From an uncultured Bacilli bacterium (GTDB lineage Bacteria; Bacillota_I; Bacilli_A; RF39; UBA660), in NCBI GenBank assembly GCA_947624695.1, contig CANQLN010000043.1:1-7873 (forward strand): a DNA stretch of 7,873 bases, read 5' to 3'. The notes beneath the pieces are model-generated. The model did no database searches and was not told where the DNA came from. It saw nothing but the letters and a program-made list of their open reading frames with translations. Both the position numbers and the translations under genes were made by a program. This document shows, one piece after another, positions 1 through 5,870 of this stretch. Position 1 is the first letter of the stretch. The number at the start of each line of letters is the position of its first letter.

Positions 1-21
1 CCTACTGGAGCTACCTACTGA
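1..21 (+). pseudogene. 5' remnant of interrupted collagen-like (Gly-X-Y) gene
   Basis: The first codons of the window read Pro-Thr-Gly-Ala-Thr, which is Gly-X-Y collagen-like sequence, then Tyr and a TGA stop (19-21). The repeat ends abruptly around 12-15, where unrelated AT-rich sequence begins. The same repeat resumes in a compatible frame at 5853. This is therefore the end of the 5' part of one host gene split by the element. Its start lies outside the window. If still transcribed and translated, it would give a truncated protein ending a residue or so into the element. Confidence 0.8.
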
Positions 22-33
22 TTGGTTAAATCT
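1..33. other. attL, left host/element junction
   Basis: Host Gly-X-Y sequence meets element sequence here. Two crossover registers fit. In register A, GAGC-T-AC (8-14) matches GAGC-A-AC (5848-5854), giving a 5840-bp element. In register B, ACTGG-A-GCTACC (4-15) matches ACTGG-T-GCTACC (5853-5864), giving 5849 bp. They differ by 9 bp, one Gly-X-Y triplet, so the repetitive target makes the exact point ambiguous; both restore the frame. The element-side arm GATTGGTTAAATCT (20-33) is inverted relative to AGATTTAGGCAATC (5834-5847), matching at 12 of 14 positions. That is as expected for the two half-sites of a serine-recombinase attP. Confidence 0.65.
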
Positions 34-43
34 CCTATAGTAA

Positions 44-72
44 TTGACAACCATCAAAAAAGATGCTAAACT
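44..72 (+). promoter_or_regulatory. Promoter of the peptide-modification operon
   Basis: A perfect -35 box TTGACA (44-49) is followed by a 17-bp spacer and the -10 box TAAACT (67-72). The -10 is preceded by TGC (64-66), an extended -10 motif. Transcription would begin near 79, leaving a leader of nearly 90 nt before the peptide gene. The promoter lies inside the element, so the cargo carries its own promoter and does not depend on host read-through. Confidence 0.65.
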
Positions 73-107
73 AATTCAAAAATATAAATTAATTTATTTT
101 GGAGGAG

Positions 108-132
108 GCGGCCTTATTTTAGGTTGCTTTTT
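108..132 (+). terminator. Terminator-like hairpin in the operon leader
   Basis: GCGGCCT (108-114) pairs with AGGTTGC (121-127) over a 6-nt loop, a 7-bp stem with two G-U pairs, and five T residues follow (128-132). It lies between the promoter and the peptide gene, so it could be an attenuator. It could equally stop host transcripts entering from the collagen-like gene. It is preceded by GGAGGAGG (101-108), a perfect Shine-Dalgarno-like stretch with no start codon at the right distance. The stem is only moderately stable, so the role is uncertain. Confidence 0.35.
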
Positions 133-155
133 CTTAAATAATTTAATTTAAGAAA
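130..155 (+). promoter_or_regulatory. AT-rich hairpin abutting the precursor RBS
   Basis: TTTCTTAAAT (130-139) is complementary to ATTTAAGAAA (146-155) around a 6-nt loop. The right arm runs into the ribosome binding site AAAGGAGA (153-160) of the peptide gene and the left arm uses T residues of the preceding hairpin. It could modulate ribosome access or stabilise the 5' end of the message. The stem is nearly all A-U, so it would be weak at growth temperature. Confidence 0.3.
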
Positions 156-166
156 GGAGAATTTTT

Positions 167-253
167 ATGGTCAAAAAAAATAACCAAAAAAAGAAAGTCA
201 TAAAAGTTGTCACATTAAAGAATTCATGTTGTACTTGTGGAAGCTATAAATAA
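167..253 (+). CDS. Putative RiPP precursor peptide, Cys-rich C-terminus (28 aa)
   Basis: This short gene starts at ATG 167, with a strong ribosome binding site (AAAGGAGA, 153-160) 6 nt upstream, and ends at TAA 251-253. The product has a very basic N-terminal half (eight Lys in the first 18 residues) and ends NSCCTCGSYK, with Cys at 21, 22 and 24 and Ser/Thr at 20, 23 and 26. It has no signal peptide or membrane segment. It is first in the operon and immediately precedes a radical SAM/SPASM maturase, the usual place for a RiPP precursor. I infer residues 1-18 as leader and 19-28 as core. Cys residues are the likely substrates (thioether links are typical of SPASM maturases), with Ser/Thr available to the kinase. 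It matches no precursor family I know. A translated leader peptide or small metal-binding peptide is a less likely reading. Confidence 0.7.
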   Translation: MVKKNNQKKKVIKVVTLKNSCCTCGSYK

Positions 254-264
254 TTAGCTTCCAC
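237..264 (+). promoter_or_regulatory. Stem-loop between precursor and maturase genes
   Basis: GTGGAAGCTA (237-246) and TAGCTTCCAC (255-264) form a perfect 10-bp stem with an 8-nt loop that contains the TAA stop of the peptide gene. No T-run follows, so it is not a classic terminator. A hairpin at this place commonly protects the 3' end of a short precursor transcript or reduces expression of the enzymes downstream. That would yield more precursor than enzyme. Confidence 0.55.
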
Positions 265-287
265 TAATCAATTAATTAGGAGGTATA

Positions 288-1355
288 ATGCTAATAGAAT
301 TAGAAGACAAAATTTATCAAAATAATTTAGAATTAGTTCAAATTGAAGTTACGGGTTATTGCAACATGCATTGTAAACATTGTCGGGCTTTTAATCAACC
401 TCACAAAATGATTAGTAAAGAGCAAATGGAAAAAATAATTGCCTTTATTAAAAAAGTTAAAGCTAAAGATTTTAAATTAACATTTTCTGGAGGTGAACCC
501 TTCTTAAATAAAAATTTATATGATTATGTTTTGATGGCTAAAAATGCTGGTCTAGATCAAATAGTAATCACCACCAACGCTTCTTTAATTGATGAAGAAA
601 TGCTTTTAAAATTAAATAACTTAAAATTAAAATTTTTATGTATTCAAATAAGTATTGATAGCATTAATGAAAATGAACATGATAATTTTAGAGGTTATCC
701 AGGAGCTTTTAAAAAATGTTGTGAGGTATTAGAAAAAATTAAAAATTATGAACATATCTCCTCTTCTATTCGAATGACTATTACATCAGATACTATTAAA
801 GAAATTGATAATATGGTTAATTTTGCTTTAGAACATGGGGTTAGAATTTTAGGAATTGGTTCAGTTATTCCTTTTGGCAAAGCGGCCAGTGGTAATTTAT
901 CATTAACACCAGAGCAAAAAAAGAATTTTATGGATAAAATATTAGACTTAAATGAAAAATATAAGGGAACATTAGAAATTGTTACCGAAGATCCTTTGAA
1001 ATTTTTAACTCTATTCTATCGTCATGATAAACAATTATTAGAGGACTTAAAAGATAGTACTAAATTTGGCGGATGCACCGCGGGAATTAGTTCTATAAAT
1101 ATTAATTCTGATGGAATTGTTACTCCTTGCTCCATGATGGAAGAAGAAATTTTAGATATAAATAAATGTGTTAATGCTGAGGAAATAATTAAAGCTTATG
1201 AAAATAGTCCGATTATCAAAAAACTTTTTAGCAAAAAATATAATGGTAAATGTGGTTCTTGTTTATTAAAAAATATTTGTGGGGGTTGCCGAGCTTTTGC
1301 AAAAGCTTACACGAATGATATGATGGGCTCTGATCTAAGTTGTTTTAAGGAATAA
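288..1355 (+). CDS. Radical SAM/SPASM peptide maturase
   Basis: This is a cytoplasmic iron-sulfur enzyme that cleaves S-adenosylmethionine to start radical chemistry, here probably on the 28-aa peptide encoded just upstream. The N-terminal CxxxCxxC cluster is C25, C29 and C32 (CNMHCKHC), and SGGEP at 67-71 is the SAM-binding motif. The C-terminal SPASM domain has seven cysteines, C263, C281, C322, C325, C331, C334 and C352, in the CX2CX5CX2C-plus-one pattern that holds two further clusters. The 355-aa length is normal for a single-domain SPASM maturase. Residues before the first cluster are too few for a RiPP recognition domain, so the leader must be bound in another way. AGGAGG at 278-283 sets the start at ATG 288. 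Relatives catalyse Cys thioether bonds, carbon-carbon links or epimerisation; the sequence cannot tell which applies. Anaerobic sulfatase activators share the fold, but no sulfatase is present. Confidence 0.88.
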   Translation: MLIELEDKIYQNNLELVQIEVTGYCNMHCKHCRAFNQPHKMISKEQMEKIIAFIKKVKAKDFKLTFSGGEPFLNKNLYDYVLMAKNAGLDQIVITTNASLIDEEMLLKLNNLKLKFLCIQISIDSINENEHDNFRGYPGAFKKCCEVLEKIKNYEHISSSIRMTITSDTIKEIDNMVNFALEHGVRILGIGSVIPFGKAASGNLSLTPEQKKNFMDKILDLNEKYKGTLEIVTEDPLKFLTLFYRHDKQLLEDLKDSTKFGGCTAGISSININSDGIVTPCSMMEEEILDINKCVNAEEIIKAYENSPIIKKLFSKKYNGKCGSCLLKNICGGCRAFAKAYTNDMMGSDLSCFKE

Positions 1356-1356
1356 A

Positions 1357-2145
1357 ATGAATTTTAAAGATAGTCATCTTCATATAGGTAATTATGAAAC
1401 CGTCTTAGCAATTTTACAAAATACTATCTATTGGGATAAATATAAATTATATAGAGCCGTAAACCCTGAGGCTATCAAGAGCCAAGAAATTTATCTAAGT
1501 AGCCTAAGCGATTTCTGGGCTATTCCCATAATTTTTAAAGAAATATCTATTCCCAGAGAAAATGCTTTTGTCACTTCTTTTTGCGAAAACTATGGAAAAG
1601 GCATTCCCGTTACCTTAATAGACAACAATCAAAATTTTGAAGAAACCTTTAAATATGCCATTTTTAAAGAACATTTTTTATTACATAAATATGAAGACTA
1701 CCCCGAAAGGACTTTCTATTATGAATATTTAAGTCAAAAAAATGGTTATCTTATTATTCATTCTAAAGATAGTATTAGAGTTGAATATTTAAAAAAATTA
1801 AGAGCTAACTTCCCTCACATGAATTTAATCGTGGCTCATTTAGGAAGAAAGACATTTGAAAATTTTGAAGATATACTTAGTATTTTAAATGAATTTAAAG
1901 ATGATGATCATGTTTATTTTGATTTTTCCACTATTAATGATATAAACATTATCATGTTAGCCATAAAAACTATAGATTATAAGCGCATTTTATATGGATC
2001 TGATTTCCCTTATGATTTTGATTATCAAAAAGAAATTAAGAGAAAAGAATTAATCGAAACAAGTTTAGAAAATAATCCTCATATTCTAGAGGCTATTGGA
2101 GGAACAAATTTTGAAAGAATTAAAACATTATCCCGAATTAGATAA
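1357..2145 (+). CDS. Amidohydrolase-2 family TIM-barrel metal hydrolase
   Basis: The 262-aa protein opens with DSHLHIG (H7, H9), the HxH metal motif of amidohydrolases. H135 (LIIHSK), H161 (IVAHLG) and D216 (YGSDFP) complete the usual metal-binding set, so it should be catalytically competent. Family members hydrolyse amide or ester bonds or decarboxylate small acids; there is no signal peptide. It begins 1 bp after the radical SAM stop, with TAAGGA (1346-1351) as ribosome binding site, so the two are coupled. In a RiPP operon it may trim or modify the peptide. An amidohydrolase in bottromycin biosynthesis removes a follower peptide, which is precedent only. Removal of the terminal Tyr-Lys after modification is a speculative possibility. 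The substrate is unknown. Confidence 0.75.
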   Translation: MNFKDSHLHIGNYETVLAILQNTIYWDKYKLYRAVNPEAIKSQEIYLSSLSDFWAIPIIFKEISIPRENAFVTSFCENYGKGIPVTLIDNNQNFEETFKYAIFKEHFLLHKYEDYPERTFYYEYLSQKNGYLIIHSKDSIRVEYLKKLRANFPHMNLIVAHLGRKTFENFEDILSILNEFKDDDHVYFDFSTINDINIIMLAIKTIDYKRILYGSDFPYDFDYQKEIKRKELIETSLENNPHILEAIGGTNFERIKTLSRIR

Positions 2146-3070
2146 TATGAAAACCATTAAAAAAATTACTGATCTAATAAAGATAGTTAATATTAATGGT
2201 CAAAAATATATTTTAAAGAAAATAGAAATTCCTTTAAATAAAAAGGAATTATTAAGACAACATGAATATATTAATTACTTAAAAGATAAGGGTTTCAATA
2301 CTCCTAAAATTAAAGGTTTATATAAAATAGGTAAAGACTACTTGGAAATTCAAGAATATATTTTAGGAGATACCCATTTTGAAACTAAGGAATTAATTAA
2401 ATTACTCGCTACTTTTCATAATATTTCTAAAAAGTATAATAAAAATTTAAAGAAAAGAAAAAAGTTTAAATTCAATTATAAATGTCGCGGGGCTAATTTA
2501 GATTATATTCTCCTCGGTTTTAAAGAAAAATATCATCAATATCCTTTAAAAAATTTTCAAAAAAATTGTTCCTATATTACTAAAGATAATTTAGAAATTG
2601 TTAATAATTTTTTAAAATTATATAAGGAAACTTATCAAAAATTTACTACTAATTATTCTATAAAGTCTTGCCTAATTCATAATGATATTAATTCTTTAAA
2701 TACTCTAAAGAAAGATAAAGAATTATATTTAATTGATTTTGATTTGGGCATTAAAAGTACGGAATATGTCGATTTCGTCGATGCTTGTTTGAAAAGATAT
2801 GATGATATTGCCGAAATTGATCACCATTTTGCTAAATTTATGAATAATATTAATCAAAATATTTTAATTTATAATAAATACAATCCTACTTTTACCTTAG
2901 ATGAAAAGGGCGTTTACGAGATGATTATAATAAAATTATTTGCTTTTTATTTTTTCGTTATGTTAAGAAAAGAAAATGCTACTATTTTTAATAAAAATAT
3001 AAGCTGTATATATAATATTTGTGGCCAACTAAATATGGCCAGTAATAATGAGGAGGTTAAATATGATTAG
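2111..3070 (+). CDS. CotS/aminoglycoside-phosphotransferase-like kinase
   Basis: The protein has a protein-kinase-like phosphotransferase fold. Around residues 17-37 it has a CotS-style N-lobe with a candidate ATP-contacting lysine (ILKK). HNDINSLN at 190-197 is the catalytic HxDxxxxN (D192, N197), and DFD at 209-211 holds the metal-binding Asp. I place the start at TTG 2111 (319 aa) because GGAGGA at 2098-2103 lies 7 nt upstream. An earlier in-frame TTG (2096) overlaps that site, and ATG 2147 lacks one. The gene thus overlaps the amidohydrolase by 35 nt and would be translationally coupled. Family members phosphorylate antibiotics, sugars, choline or Ser/Thr-type hydroxyls, and kinases of this fold occur in some RiPP clusters such as the thioamitides. 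Here the core Ser20, Thr23 or Ser26 are candidate targets; self-resistance is an alternative. Confidence 0.75.
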   Translation: MKELKHYPELDNMKTIKKITDLIKIVNINGQKYILKKIEIPLNKKELLRQHEYINYLKDKGFNTPKIKGLYKIGKDYLEIQEYILGDTHFETKELIKLLATFHNISKKYNKNLKKRKKFKFNYKCRGANLDYILLGFKEKYHQYPLKNFQKNCSYITKDNLEIVNNFLKLYKETYQKFTTNYSIKSCLIHNDINSLNTLKKDKELYLIDFDLGIKSTEYVDFVDACLKRYDDIAEIDHHFAKFMNNINQNILIYNKYNPTFTLDEKGVYEMIIIKLFAFYFFVMLRKENATIFNKNISCIYNICGQLNMASNNEEVKYD

Positions 3071-3548
3071 AAAAGCTAATATAAATGATGCTAAAGAAAT
3101 AATTAAAGTTAATATGTTAGGATGGAAACAAACTTATAAAGGAATATTTCCCCAAAAATTTTTAGACAATTTAGATATAAATGATAAAATTAGTATTCAA
3201 AAATGTGAAGCTAAAATAAAGGAATATGCTGTCTGTGAAATAGATAATAAAATTGTGGGAATTGTTCGTTATGGCAAAAACAAAAAAGATTATGATGATT
3301 CTTATGGCGAAATATATGCTCTTTATGTTCTTAATGACTATCAACGGCAAGGAATTGGATTAAACTTAATGAAATTTGCTTTTAAAGAATTAAAAAAGAA
3401 TTTTCACTCTATTTTAATAAGTACTTTGGTTGAAAATACCGCAAATGAATTTTATCAAAAAGCAGGTGGAATCCTAATTGGTAATAGTCCTTTTGTTTTA
3501 GAAAATAATACTTATTTAGAAAATTTATATGAATTTAAAATAGATTAG
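3063..3548 (+). CDS. GNAT-family N-acetyltransferase
   Basis: The 161-aa single-domain protein transfers an acetyl group from acetyl-CoA to an amine. The acetyl-CoA-binding motif A is visible as strand IYALYVL followed by YQRQGIG (93-99), matching Q/R-x-x-G-x-G. The C-terminal NEFYQKAGG (128-136) is the usual GNAT motif B region. AGGAGG at 3051-3056 with a 6-nt gap selects ATG 3063; the in-frame ATG at 3048 would overlap that site. It overlaps the kinase gene by 8 nt and is last in the operon, before a terminator. Possible roles are N-terminal or lysine acetylation of the Lys-rich peptide, or protection of the producer by acetylating the product. The substrate cannot be read from sequence. 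Confidence 0.8.
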   Translation: MIRKANINDAKEIIKVNMLGWKQTYKGIFPQKFLDNLDINDKISIQKCEAKIKEYAVCEIDNKIVGIVRYGKNKKDYDDSYGEIYALYVLNDYQRQGIGLNLMKFAFKELKKNFHSILISTLVENTANEFYQKAGGILIGNSPFVLENNTYLENLYEFKID

Positions 3549-3581
3549 TCTTTTATTTTAGATTACCGAATAAATTAAATT

Positions 3582-3605
3582 AGAACTATATAACTAGTTC
3601 TTTTT
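3582..3605 (+). terminator. Intrinsic terminator after the GNAT gene
   Basis: AGAACTA (3582-3588) pairs perfectly with TAGTTCT (3595-3601) over a 6-nt loop and runs into TTTTT (3601-3605), then ATTTT. It separates the peptide-modification operon from the recombination module. Recombinase expression therefore needs read-through or a promoter of its own. I cannot identify a convincing one between 3549 and 3621. Confidence 0.7.
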
Positions 3606-3621
3606 ATTTTAAAGAGGGTTT

Positions 3622-3786
3622 ATGAAGAATAAAAAAGGGAAACTAAATTTTAATTATCAAGAAGAATTTATCACCCGTAAAGAAAATATTTCAAAAGAAG
3701 AATTAAAAATTATTTTTAATCAAAAATATTTTAATTATCTAAAAAGAATTGAAAGAAGAAAATATGAAGGTGATAAGACTGAATAG
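3622..3786 (+). CDS. Small basic ORF overlapping the recombinase gene (54 aa)
   Basis: The ATG at 3622 follows a plausible ribosome binding site (AAAGAGG, 3611-3617), and the frame stays open to TAG 3784-3786, overlapping the recombinase start by 23 nt. The 54-residue product is rich in Lys, Asn and Glu. It has a segment SKEELKIIFNQKYFNYLKRI (positions 24-43) that looks like one or two amphipathic helices, with no membrane segment or Cys. I do not recognise the family. Its place suggests an accessory or expression-coupling peptide for the recombinase, possibly controlling direction of recombination. That is inference from position only. Confidence 0.5.
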   Translation: MKNKKGKLNFNYQEEFITRKENISKEELKIIFNQKYFNYLKRIERRKYEGDKTE

Positions 3787-5824
3787 AAGCAATAATTTAA
3801 AAAGAACAGTCTTATATTTAAGATTATCTGATGAAGACAGAAATAAATTAACTGAAGATGAATTATCAGAAAGTATTAAAAACCAAGAATTAATGTTAAG
3901 AGAATATGCTCTAAATGAAGGCTATAATATTGTGGGAGTTTATAGTGATGAAGATTGGTCGGGAGGAGACAATACTCGTCCGGAATTTAATAAAATGCTA
4001 AAAGAATGTGAACTGGGTAAGGTTGATATTGTTTTATGTAAAACCCAAGCGAGATTTGCAAGAGACTCCGAACTTATTGAAAAATATATCCATAATAAAT
4101 TTCAAGAATGGGGCGTTATATTTAAAACTGTTGTTGATCGAATTGATAATTCTAAAAGAGAAACTAAAAAGACTAGTCAAATTTTAGGGTTAACAGATGA
4201 ATGGACTCTTGAAGATATTTCTTTAAATATTAGAGAAACTTTTAAAGCCAAAAGAAAAGCGGGTGAATGTACCGCTAGTTTTGCCGTCTATGGTTATCTA
4301 AAAGATCCGGAAAATAAAAATCATTTAATACCTGACCCTCTTGCCTCTTTAAATGTTAAAAGAATATATGATGAATATCTAAAGGGATATGGTTTAGATA
4401 AAATTGCGAATAATCTTAATAAAGATAAAATATTAAGTCCTATAGAATATAAAATGGCTAATGGTTCAAAACTTAAAATACCTTTGTTAAAAAAATATTT
4501 TGATTATGATTATATCGAGAAAGCTGGTACTTATATTATTAGTGTTAATTTTACTAATAAAGAAAATAAAATACTTCATAATTTAATTAGTTTTAATTAT
4601 CTTACTACCGATATGAAAACATTTAATAATAAATGTGATATTACTTTAAAAAGATCCTCTTTTGATAGAACTAAAATATATTATTCGGAAAAAGAAAATT
4701 TAGATATTCAAAAATTTAAGAAAAAAGACTTTATTCTTTTAAAAGAAAATGACTTAATTCCCAAAACAGCTAAAGTAATTGCTACCCTAACTAAAGAATT
4801 AGACCGAACGCATCTTATTCATTATCAATTCGAAATAAAACTAAAAGAAAATTTAAAACATGAAAAATATTATTTTAATATTTTAGGATATGTTGATAAT
4901 AAAAATACTAATTTAATATTTGAAAAAAATATTCGCCGAAAAATGAAATGGTCCGAACAATCAATTAAAAAAATTTTAAAAGATGAAGTTTATATTGGTA
5001 ATATGGTGCAGTTTAAAACCACTACGGTCAGTTATAAAAATCATACGCTTATTAAAAATGCTGATAAAGATAGAATTAGAAAAAATAATACGCATGAAGC
5101 AATTATTGAACCAAGTATTTGGTATAGTGTTCAAAAAAGATTAAAAGAAAAAGCTCGAAGTTTACAAAATGGAACTATTCACATTTTTTCTAATAAAGTG
5201 TTTTGTCTAACTTGTCAAAATATTTTTACCAAATGTGGGCGAAATTTAGAAAGTGGCTATGGTTATTTATGTTGTAAAGATAAAAACCATAACTGGGCAA
5301 ATTGTAATAATAAAAAATGGTTAAGGGAAGATGATTTACATAATTTAGTTTTAACAAAAATAAATAATATGTTAGATAAATATTATGATAATAATATTCT
5401 TAATAATCTTAATAATCAAGATATAGACCATAATTTATTTAATGATAGATTAAATATTTTAGAAAAAGAAGAAATTAAAATTAATAAAGACTTACAAAAT
5501 AAAAAGATATATTTACAAAAATTATATGAAGATCGAGTTTCGGGATTAATCCCCGAAAAAGAATTTTTTATCTTAATGAATAAATATCAAGATGATAAGG
5601 AAGTATTAGAAGATAGATTAAAAATAATTAAAAAAGAAGAAGAAACAACGCTTCTTAAGCAAAATCTCCTAAAATCACAAAAGGATATATTTAAAAAATA
5701 TCGTCATATTGATAAATTAAATATTGAAATAGTTAATGAATTTATCGACAAGATTGTTATCGGTTCTTATAATGAAGAAAAAAATACTAGAGATATAAAA
5801 ATAATATGGAATTTTACTATTTAA
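3764..5824 (+). CDS. Large serine recombinase (integrase) with an inserted domain
   Basis: This 686-aa protein would integrate and excise the element. The resolvase-type catalytic domain starts at about residue 14. The nucleophile is S22 in YLRLSDED, with Arg-rich active-site segments at QARFARD. The recombinase domain (about 145-230) is broken by about 160 residues (roughly 231-393) rich in predicted beta strands. It resumes at KWSEQSIKKILKDEVYIGN. A zinc ribbon follows (C481, C484, then C503/C504 and C514), then a coiled coil near 560-625. This is the standard order for large serine integrases, plus the insert, which also explains the greater length. ATG 3764 has GAAAGAAG (3751-3758) upstream, and translation probably couples to the small ORF it overlaps. 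It lies next to the right junction. No key residue is missing. Confidence 0.9.
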   Translation: MKVIRLNRSNNLKRTVLYLRLSDEDRNKLTEDELSESIKNQELMLREYALNEGYNIVGVYSDEDWSGGDNTRPEFNKMLKECELGKVDIVLCKTQARFARDSELIEKYIHNKFQEWGVIFKTVVDRIDNSKRETKKTSQILGLTDEWTLEDISLNIRETFKAKRKAGECTASFAVYGYLKDPENKNHLIPDPLASLNVKRIYDEYLKGYGLDKIANNLNKDKILSPIEYKMANGSKLKIPLLKKYFDYDYIEKAGTYIISVNFTNKENKILHNLISFNYLTTDMKTFNNKCDITLKRSSFDRTKIYYSEKENLDIQKFKKKDFILLKENDLIPKTAKVIATLTKELDRTHLIHYQFEIKLKENLKHEKYYFNILGYVDNKNTNLIFEKNIRRKMKWSEQSIKKILKDEVYIGNMVQFKTTTVSYKNHTLIKNADKDRIRKNNTHEAIIEPSIWYSVQKRLKEKARSLQNGTIHIFSNKVFCLTCQNIFTKCGRNLESGYGYLCCKDKNHNWANCNNKKWLREDDLHNLVLTKINNMLDKYYDNNILNNLNNQDIDHNLFNDRLNILEKEEIKINKDLQNKKIYLQKLYEDRVSGLIPEKEFFILMNKYQDDKEVLEDRLKIIKKEEETTLLKQNLLKSQKDIFKKYRHIDKLNIEIVNEFIDKIVIGSYNEEKNTRDIKIIWNFTI

Positions 5825-5833
5825 AATAAATGA

Positions 5834-5870
5834 AGATTTAGGCAATCGAGCAACTGGTGCTACCGGTCCT
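5834..5870. other. attR, right element/host junction
   Basis: The element-side arm AGATTTAGGCAATC (5834-5847) is followed by GAGCAAC (5848-5854) and then by Gly-X-Y coding sequence. Joined to the left end with AC as the crossover dinucleotide, the reconstructed attP has 14-bp arms around a 12-bp spacer centred exactly on AC, 40 bp in total. The alternative register gives a 49-bp site with a 21-bp spacer, closer to the usual length of serine integrase attP sites. In either case the rebuilt attB reads Pro-Thr-Gly-Ala-Thr-Gly without interruption. Confidence 0.65.

Larger units (their letters stand above)
13..5852 (+). mobile_element. Serine-recombinase integrative element carrying a RiPP-like cassette
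   Basis: The element of about 5.84 kb is bounded by collagen-like coding sequence on both sides. It contains a five-gene peptide-modification operon, then a terminator, a small ORF and a large serine recombinase whose stop lies only about 28 bp from the right junction. There are no terminal transposase-type inverted repeats or long target duplications. That fits site-specific integration by a large serine recombinase, which shares only a short core with its target. I see no replication, conjugation or phage structural genes, so it is either a minimal integrative element or a mobilised cassette. The ends given follow register A (see the attL entry) and may be off by 9 bp. Confidence 0.75.

Noticed and set aside
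79..166. T-box or known riboswitch in the operon leader
   Set aside because: The leader is under 90 nt and lacks T-box or other conserved aptamer motifs that I can recognise.
3048..3062. Earlier ATG for the GNAT gene
   Set aside because: It overlaps the AGGAGG ribosome binding site (3051-3056), which serves ATG 3063.
3566..3594. TATAAC as a promoter -10 for the recombinase
   Set aside because: It falls inside the terminator stem-loop and no -35-like box lies 17 bp upstream.
3749..3763. Earlier TTG start for the recombinase
   Set aside because: ATG 3764 has GAAAGAAG at a suitable distance, and the catalytic domain starts well after it.
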